From JALRHH01 sp964590315 (GTDB taxonomy: Bacteria > Patescibacteriota > Saccharimonadia > Saccharimonadales > JALRHH01): a DNA stretch of 64,000 nt. A model generated the notes under the pieces. That model made no database searches, was not told the origin of the DNA, and saw only the letters and a program-made list of their open reading frames with translations. Positions 37,701 through 45,000 of the stretch are shown here, one piece after another; position 1 is the first letter of the stretch; every line of letters starts with the position of its first letter. The position numbers were made by a program, and so were the translations under genes. The stretch is taken from positions 1-64,000 of the forward strand of contig CAZPVS010000003.1 of the NCBI GenBank assembly GCA_964590315.1, in the 5' to 3' direction.

Positions 37701-39045
37701 CGGTTCCATCAGAGTTTATTTTGGCGTATTCCAGACTATCAAGAGCACCAATACTGTTGTTGAAACCCCCGTACACATATAGGTAGCCGTTGTATGCAGC
37801 AGCACCTAGGTAATAGCGGCCTGTCGTAAAAGAGGTGGTTGCGTTCCAGGCGCCAAGAGTCCCATCGACTGCGATTACGGAATAATACACAGTGTTATAA
37901 TTATTTGCGCTCGAGTTACGTCCCCCTAACGAATACATATAACCGTTATACGCGACCATCGCGTGAGTATAATTCGACCCTGGAAGAGCATAGGTCTGGC
38001 TCCAGTCGCCTGCCCTGCCACCAGTAGGTTCTGTGCGTTCTATCTGATTGGCTGTGCCGTACTCTATGTTGTCTTCGTTGTTTCCAGTCAAAAAATCACT
38101 TGAGCTTGTCACAACGACGCTGGGGTCAAGGGAAAGCGGGTATGTTAGTTCTTCTAGTCCATCAGCGATAATACGTAGTCTGTTATCGTTCAAATAGAAG
38201 CGTGTCTCTGCACCCTTGCCATGCTGATCCTTAATATCTGGGGCTGGTATAGCAAATAGGAGGTGATTCTTGGGCGCTGTCTCCCGAGCATTCTGTACCT
38301 TTACGCGGTCTTCATCACTGCCATACGTTACATTGCCGAATAGTGAAATATCTGCCGAATATATCCCTACCGAACCGTCCTGTTGCAGACGAGCTTCAAG
38401 CGTTTTGGGTAGCTTAAGATCGTAACTGTACTCAAGTTTTTCTCCTATGAAATGATTGAGTACAATGTCTTCTTTTATACCGTTCGTTTTAGCTGTGTAT
38501 ACGATCTGTCCGCCATTACCGAATGGATAAATAATGCGTCCATCCCATAACTTGCCCTCTTGCATTTCAAAGTCTGGGGTCATGGTAAACGATTGTCCAG
38601 CCTGGTTATCGTAGAACGTAATCCCGCTGCTTGCATCAAGTGGCAAATCTACAGAGTACAGACTGTCGTCTTTCTCGCCTCCGCCCCCAACTTGCTTTCT
38701 CAGCTGACCGAGCGCTTCAGACACACCCTCCGCATCAGTTCCCTGCTGCTGTGCAATTGATGCTGCCTGGACAGCCTTGCCCGCCTTATTAAAGCTCCAC
38801 GCCCGTTTCTCAGCATCATACGCAAACTTTTGACTGAGATTGGGATTGGCAGATCCAACAACTTTCTCTGCCTGGGCACTCAAAGTATATTGTTCGACAT
38901 CATGAATGAAGCCCAGAACGGGCATCAACATGCTCCATAGAAATACCGTGACAATAAAAAGGCGGAATAATCGGCCATGCCCAACGTGGTGGGTAATTCC
39001 CCTGCTCCCAAGTATGCGTAGTTTATTTTGCTTTTTGGTATTCAT
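34708..39045 (-). CDS. Giant Kelch-repeat surface protein, paralogue of the 1860-aa protein
   Basis: The 1445-aa product has an N-terminal hydrophobic helix (about 27-47), then a beta domain matching the paralogue (QDGSVGIYSADI, LLFAIPAPD, YPLSLDPS). About fifteen to twenty Kelch repeats follow (YNGYLYVYGG, YNGYIYLSGG), each alternating with DGSLGTW or DGTVGTW turns. A final beta domain ends KRLFGGKWFYNETQQPLDTC. It lacks the inserted beta-sandwich of the 1860-aa protein. The start lies 16 bp after the 2674-aa gene, and a TACAAT box sits 9 nt before the ATG, so it may be transcribed both from upstream and from its own near-leaderless promoter. It is probably an adhesin or surface-coat component. 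Confidence 0.87.
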   Translation of the reverse strand: MNTKKQNKLRILGSRGITHHVGHGRLFRLFIVTVFLWSMLMPVLGFIHDVEQYTLSAQAEKVVGSANPNLSQKFAYDAEKRAWSFNKAGKAVQAASIAQQQGTDAEGVSEALGQLRKQVGGGGEKDDSLYSVDLPLDASSGITFYDNQAGQSFTMTPDFEMQEGKLWDGRIIYPFGNGGQIVYTAKTNGIKEDIVLNHFIGEKLEYSYDLKLPKTLEARLQQDGSVGIYSADISLFGNVTYGSDEDRVKVQNARETAPKNHLLFAIPAPDIKDQHGKGAETRFYLNDNRLRIIADGLEELTYPLSLDPSVVVTSSSDFLTGNNEDNIEYGTANQIERTEPTGGRAGDWSQTYALPGSNYTHAMVAYNGYMYSLGGRNSSANNYNTVYYSVIAVDGTLGAWNATTSFTTGRYYLGAAAYNGYLYVYGGFNNSIGALDSLEYAKINSDGTVGSWMTSANTMSLGVCRAGYAVYNGYLYAAGGNNTTTSNCGNSSTPTATVQFAALKANGDTAAWQTTTSFTNIRMDPGVFAYNGYLYVTRGTLEGSTVYADIQYAPINATGGIDSGAWVTNSVADNYPQTDYRFGYTSYNGYLYTAGGVNSTAGSTYALVTASGAVDKPRTMSNIAYEVWGPALVAYKGYLYISGGTDGAPRDTVQYASINPQGHNQDYTTETDTGTSTTSPVNINLGRAGGAAIAYKGCMYLVGGYSGSGGGYSTTVYYSSISSANTLGTWTAVAPTRYMNYGTSNFGFAFYNGRIYLIGGSDGVSLDTIQYTTLNNSGCGMSTWTTNATNYPAAVAGHPAVAYNGYIYQLGDTDTDNDKIYSAPINSDGSVGSWTLLNGAGQTIPIQRVYEAAVVYGKYLYVIGGQRAGAVEDRVHYTELTSGGGITTWSSASTLNTARQRHKAVAYNGYLYVAGGDDNNATVLDSVEYAKINSDGTLGSWTVGQSMTNAQAMHAIAVSEDKVFLINGRTGFDSTTQNRKVYSFRLNNGGSGAIGAWSTSTGLSSIYTNGFSGGNIFAARGYLFTVGGYNPTDGYLDDVYSAPINADGSLGTWTARSSLNTARNNFGIGVSGNRVYVYTGETTGGTRLNTYEYATINSDGSLSAWTSPATMNLSSGSVPKRGNAGSAAYNNYLYIVGGRDGATYYDTTYYAPINTDGTVGTWAASTSFSGSRMVVGTTAYNGYIYLSGGRDSAGNYYRDVQYAPLNSNGSIGSWNYAADLLTDRGYHKMEAVNGSLYVLTGTNTVGNQLNTEYAPINANGTLGTWRTNREMFTNPRSDSGVAIYGGRLYLAGGLDSVPTYFNDVQYAPLKITPRISHYSKLVELGGALDFDSVYFNGTLSGQSSLQYKTAGSDGVLSAAAGASQGSGSEPPLACAAGTVNYVWITLILDDSETATVGGGSVQSEVTDVTVYYTSPTVPPPNKRLFGGKWFYNETQQPLDTCKLSQ

Positions 39046-39054
39046 GTTGATTCT

Positions 39055-39084
39055 ATTGTACTTAATATTTACCGAGATAGTTAA
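39055..39084 (-). promoter_or_regulatory. Possible promoter of the 1445-aa Kelch gene
   Basis: TTAACT (39079-39084), an 18-bp spacer and TACAAT (39055-39060), 9 nt before the ATG; it overlaps the end of the 2674-aa gene. Confidence 0.4.
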
Positions 39085-42000
39085 GGGTTAAGTTACCGAC
39101 TCTCACATCACCATTCTGCGGTGACTGCACACGAATACGTAAGGTCATGTAGTCACCTGCCGTGTACGTACCGCTGCTCAACGTACAAGCGGTATTATTT
39201 GCTGTCCATGTGCTGGTGCTGCCAGGTGTTACGCTGACGAAGTTACAGATGACAGAATCGGTAGAGTCACGAGCCTCCAGTGTAATTGTGCCGTTGGTAG
39301 TGTTTGATGTGTAGCCAGTGATAGAGAGCGGATTGCTCGCCCAGGTATCAAAGTCCTTGGGAATCGGCACCTGCACGACGATATCATAGCTCTGGTTGGT
39401 AGCTTGGGTAGTCGTCCACTTATAGTAATTCATTCTATTAGTGATATCGTAGCCACTGGTCATCGTACCAGTGTTGTTACTCATAGTACCGGCATCGAGT
39501 ACTGAGCCTTGATACTCTGCTGCGTAGCGAATCGTCTCGGCATTTCGTGCAGTTCCTGCCAGGACAATTCCGCTGCCCGATAGGGTGATAGTATTGCCAC
39601 TATTGCCGACAACAACTTGCATGCCTGAGGTGTTCGCGGTGAGCAGCGCGACATTACCGGCAGTCTGTACCAGGAACGCTGAGGCTGACGTGGTGGTCAC
39701 AGAAGTGTTGCCATTAAGTGACGCCGTGCTGTTGGCAGTTAGACCCTGTGTCACCGTCAATGCCCCATTCACAGTTGTAGTGATACCGGTTCGGGAGATA
39801 GATACGGCATTAGCATTGGTTGTACCGAGATTGAGGGTGGCGGCACCACCGGTATCGACAGTTAGGGTGTTTGCTCCACCACTCCTAATACTTAAGGCAC
39901 CGGAAGATACGAGGTTAGTGCTTGAACCAAGACTGACGGTGCCAGAACCAGCTTGGATCGTTAGATCACCAGCAGTCGTACTAACAGTACTTGCTGCGTT
40001 GCCAGTAATAGCAAAGTCATCTTGTGGGGTGAGGAGGTAGCTAGAGCCATTAGATTGCCCGGCGTAGATGGTGTTGGTGCCCGCGTCGCTAATACTACTA
40101 GCGCCGGTGCCAGAATAGATGTTGTCGGAGAGATAGGTGTTGTCTGAGGCGGCATCGTTAACCTCTATGGCGTACCCAGTGCCGGCAGTATCGGTAATAG
40201 TGTTGCTGGTGATGTGGGTACGGTCAGAGTCATTGACATAGATGGAGGAGTGGGCGGTGCTGGCAGTATTGTCTTTGAGGTTGTTGCTGGTAATGGTGTT
40301 GTCGGTACCACTGGTGATGCGGATACCGCTGCTGCCGCTACTAACGACGTTGTTGTTGGCTACCATGGTGAAGAATGAGGCACTTAGCCAGATGCCATGA
40401 CCAGTCATTCCAAAGAGTATGTTATTGGTGACAACGTTGCTCCGACCGTTGCCTATGTATATACCGTTGCCCGTGTTGGCCTGAAGGGTGTTGTTGGTGA
40501 TGTTGTTGTAGGATGAAGTGTTGAGGCGGATACCGTCACTGATGAAGTTGCTAATCCAGGTGTTGGTCACAATACCACCCTGACGACTACCGGATTGACT
40601 CCCCATACCTTCAAGGTAGATACCATACATGGTACCAGTCGTGTTCGTGGCTTTGTCACCATCCAACCGTACATCACGAATAACAACACCCGTACCCGTC
40701 GTAGTATCGGTGTTGGTGATCATGTTCTTGGTTTGGCCGGCGATGTTCGCAAACTGGATGAGGGTACCACGGCCAGCACCAGACAAGGTGGTGTTATTCG
40801 GGATAGAGATAACGTCATCAGTAGTAAAGGTACCTTCGAAGAGGTAGACCTTACCGCCAGCGGCAGCAGTTAAGGCACTGTTAATTTCTGTTTGGTCGCT
40901 CGTACCATCAGCTACGTAGTCGGCGCTGTCTTTAATAGCTTGGGAGGCATTACTCGGGGCAACCGTCTTGGTAGCAGTGGTTCTATCTGCCTGCCACTTA
41001 CCGTTACTGTAGGTCAGGAGACTCTTGGTGGTAGTGTCAAAGTAGATCATGCCTTCGGTTGGAGAGCCTGGGCGGGAGGCGGTGTTACCGCCGGTGATGG
41101 TGAGGGATTGGGAGGCGGCGAGGATGACGTTACCGTTAAACTGAGCGGTACTGTCTGTGGTAAAGGCCTGCGTCACTGTCAGTGCGCCGGCATTGATCGT
41201 GGTGATGCCAGCTTTACCGAGGGTGATAGCGGTTGCAGTAGTGGCACCAAGACTGAGCGTGCCGGCAGCGGCTGTGTCAACTGCAGGAGTTAAGACACTC
41301 GTATCAGCGTAGAGGCTTCTCCAGCTAAAGGCAGCAGAGCCAAGGTCAATAGTATTGTCTGCACCGGTGAGGAGGCTGGTGTTAATGGCGACGGAGGAGA
41401 GGTTAGAGAGACTTTGGTTAGCAGCACCACCGGTAGTGGCACTTGAGCCTACTACACGCCAGCGCACTGTAGCGGAATCATACAATAGCTGAATAGTAGA
41501 ACCGGCAGGAACAGTCAAGTCACCACCAGTACCGGTAATAATGCGGTTCACGTTCGTGCCACCACTTTCGTTGCGCACAATTAGCGACTGAGCCGCAGCG
41601 TTAACCAACGTAAGCAGCCTGCCATCTACAGGATTTGCGATACTCGTCAAAGTCTGAGTAGATGCACCAGTAAAGCGGAATAATACTCCAGAGCCTAGAT
41701 TAAGGTCGTTCAGAGTGCCTGTAGTGGAAATATTAGTGGTGTTACGCTGGAAGGCTACGTTGCCGACGTCGGTGACAGTCAGGGAGCCACTAATTTGAGT
41801 ATTCTTATTTAGATTGATCTGAGTGGCGTTACTTGAGCCAATATTCAGTGCTGTTGCAGTGGCAGTATCAAGCAATGGCGTAACAACCGCCGTATCCGCC
41901 CGACCAGTACCGGAGATCCAGTAGTCTGCCGAGGACTGCTGTGCTAGGTTCTGGTTCTGGATGTAGTTACCAGAGCCTGAGCCAGCCGCAAACACCGCAC

Positions 42001-45000
42001 ACGTTAATGTATCACCGACAGCCGTCACTGCTTCACCCGCATTACATCCGGTTGGGTAGTTCTGGAGGCCTGTCCAGTCAATGGTCAGGTTGTTAGCGAC
42101 TTCGCTATCACTCCAGGTGAAACCAAGTAAGCCAGAGTTAGTTAATTCATCCTTAGTGATGGTAGCGCCAAGCTTAGTAACGTTGGCACTGAGGGCAGCA
42201 TCATCAACCGTACTGGTTGCACCAATGGTGAGCGTGTCAGAGACATTCACATCAGGTAGGGTGCCGGTAACGTGAGTACCTAAGTTAATCTGGTTAGCGG
42301 TAATGACCTGCCCGGCGAGACTCAGGTAGTTCTGCCCGGCGAGGGTGACGTCACCCGTGTTCGTACCGGAGCTACTACCGGAGAAGTTAGAGGCAGAGAT
42401 AGCGCCGGTAAAGCTACCGGTACCATCGACGGTTAGGTTACCACCAAGTAGTTCAAGGTTGCGGGTGTTAGCAATCTCGAGCGTAGAAACGTTCTGCGCA
42501 AGCCAGCTGTCTCCAATTGTGTTGGCACCGGTGAAGACTGCTAATGCACCGCTCGTACCGGATCCGGTAATCGTACCACCGGCTGCACCGTTATCATCGG
42601 CACAAGTGATGTTGCCAGAAGCATCAGTAGTGAGGACGCCACCGTTCGCGAAGGTCGTACAATTAAAGCCGCCCAGACGAATGTTACCGGCTGAGCTTAA
42701 TATAATGTCGCCACTGGTTGAAGTCTGGAGGGTCAGATCAGCACCCGTACGGTTAATGGTACTAACGAAGTCGAGTTGTGACTCAATGCTGAAGATTGTA
42801 CCGCTCAGGTCAAGGTCGTTGCCGGCGGTGTAGGTCGTATCAGTGTCGCTCGTCGCAAACACCGCACACGTCAGCGTGTCACCAACAGCCGTCACTGCTT
42901 CACCCGCATTACAGCCGGTTGGGTAGTTCTGAAGGCCTGTCCAGTCAATGGTCAGGTTGTTAGCGACTTCGCTATCACTCCAGGTGAAACCAAGTAAGCC
43001 AGAGTTAGTTAATTCATCCTTAGTGATGGTAGCGCCAAGCTTAGTAACGTTGGCACTGAGGGCAGCATCATCAACCGTACTGGTTGCACCAATGGTGAGC
43101 GTGTCAGAGACATTCACATCAGGTAGGGTGCCGGTAACTTCAGCGGCAAGATCAACACTCGTACCCAAGGTTGTCTCAAGAACACCAGCAACGACCTGAA
43201 GGCCGGTACCACTGAGATCCGTAAATGCATCACTGTTAAAGGTGAAGGTATCACCTGCTTCAACCGTAAGGCCACCGTTCAGGGTAATGAGACCGGTGAA
43301 GGTCTTGTTGCCGGCAAAGGTTTGGGCGCCAGTGGTCACAATGCCTGCTTCAGTAGCAGAGGCGGTACCGACAGTGAGGGAGATTTGGTCGGGGGCTGTT
43401 CCTGTATTTAGATTCCAGGTGACACCAGCAGTCGTACCGGAAGCGGTGGTGTTCACAAAGTTAGCACTATCGGCGTTTGTACCATTTACTTGTACATCGT
43501 CTCCGACGCCTGCCCCACCAGCATCGCTTCCACATACCAAGTTGCCAGAGGCATCGGTATCAATAGAATCACAATTGCTCAATCCAGAAACTCGGAGGTT
43601 TGCTGCGCCTGCACCACTGTTGTCTATGGCAAATGTTGTGTTGGCTGCATCAGCGAGATCGAATACAAAAGTTCCGGAGGCAGTCCGACGGATAGTTGTA
43701 TCTGATGCATCAATTGTTAGAATGTTACTACCGGCATCCAGCGTAAGCGCCCCAGTACTTTGGAGCAATGGCGTGACGACAGCCGTGTCTGCCCGACCGG
43801 TACCGGAAATCCAGTAATCTGCCGAGGACTGTTGTGCTAGGTTCTGGTTCTGGATGTAATTACCTGAACCGGAGCCAGCTGCAAACACCGCACACGTCAG
43901 CGTGTCACCAACAGCCGTCACTGCTTCACCCGCATTACAGCCGGTTGGGTAGTTCTGAAGGCCTGTCCAGTCAATGGTCAGGTTGTTAGCGACTTCGCTA
44001 TCACTCCAGGTGAAACCAAGTAAGCCAGAGTTAGTTAATTCATCCTTAGTGATGGTAGCGCCAAGCTTAGTAACGTTGGCACTGAGGGCAGCATCATCAA
44101 CCGTACTGGTTGCACCAATGGTGAGGGTGTCAGAGACGTTCGCGTCAGGCAGGGTACCGGTAACTTCAGCGGTAAGATCAACACTCGTACCTAAGGTTGT
44201 CTCGAGTACGCCTGCCACAACCTGAAGGCCGGTACCACTGAGATCAGTAAATGCATCGCTATTAAAGGTGAAGGTGTCGCCTGCTTCAACCGTAAGGCCA
44301 CCGTTCAGGGTGATGAGACCGGTGAAGGTCTTGTTGCCGGCAAAGGTTTGGGCACCAGTGGTCACGATGCCTGCTTCGGTAGCAGAGGCGGTGCCGACGG
44401 TGAGGGAGATTTGGTCGGGGTCACTGACATTATTTAAGCCCCATGTGATGGCGGCAGCAGTACCTGTGGCAGTGGTATCTACGAAGTTTGCCCCGCTCGC
44501 ACCAGTTCCGTTGACGCTTACATCATCGCCAAGCCCCCCTGATCCAGCGTCAGTTGCACAGACCCATTGATTCGAACCATTATATTTTAATATTTCGCCA
44601 CTGACACAATCAATTAACGAGAGTCCGTTTCCGTCTACCTCCAGACCCTTGCTAGACTGAACCATCAGAGTCAGAACATTAGTACTTACCTGAAGACCGT
44701 TTCCGGTTAGGTCAGTAAACGCATCGCCGTTGAAAGTAATAGTGTCCCCAGTTTCAATTGCTAATCCACCATTTAATGTTGTAAGTCCAGCTACAGATAA
44801 GGTACCCGTGAGACTGCTCACGCTAGAAATAGTCTGTCCGTTGTATGTTCCTGCTACAACATTGCCATTGCTCGCAACATCAAAGTTTGTGAAGTCAATT
44901 ACAACATTTGTGCCCTGGAGCGTGTTTGCATTAAGGTTGAGGTTACCAGTGAGTGTAAGTCCAGCAAAAGTAGGTGCAGCAGTTGTATCAATATTTTGTA

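Noticed and set aside
41869..44421. Regular repeats that might suggest CRISPR or satellite DNA
   Set aside because: They are in-frame coding repeats of several hundred bases without short spacers or direct-repeat units of CRISPR size.
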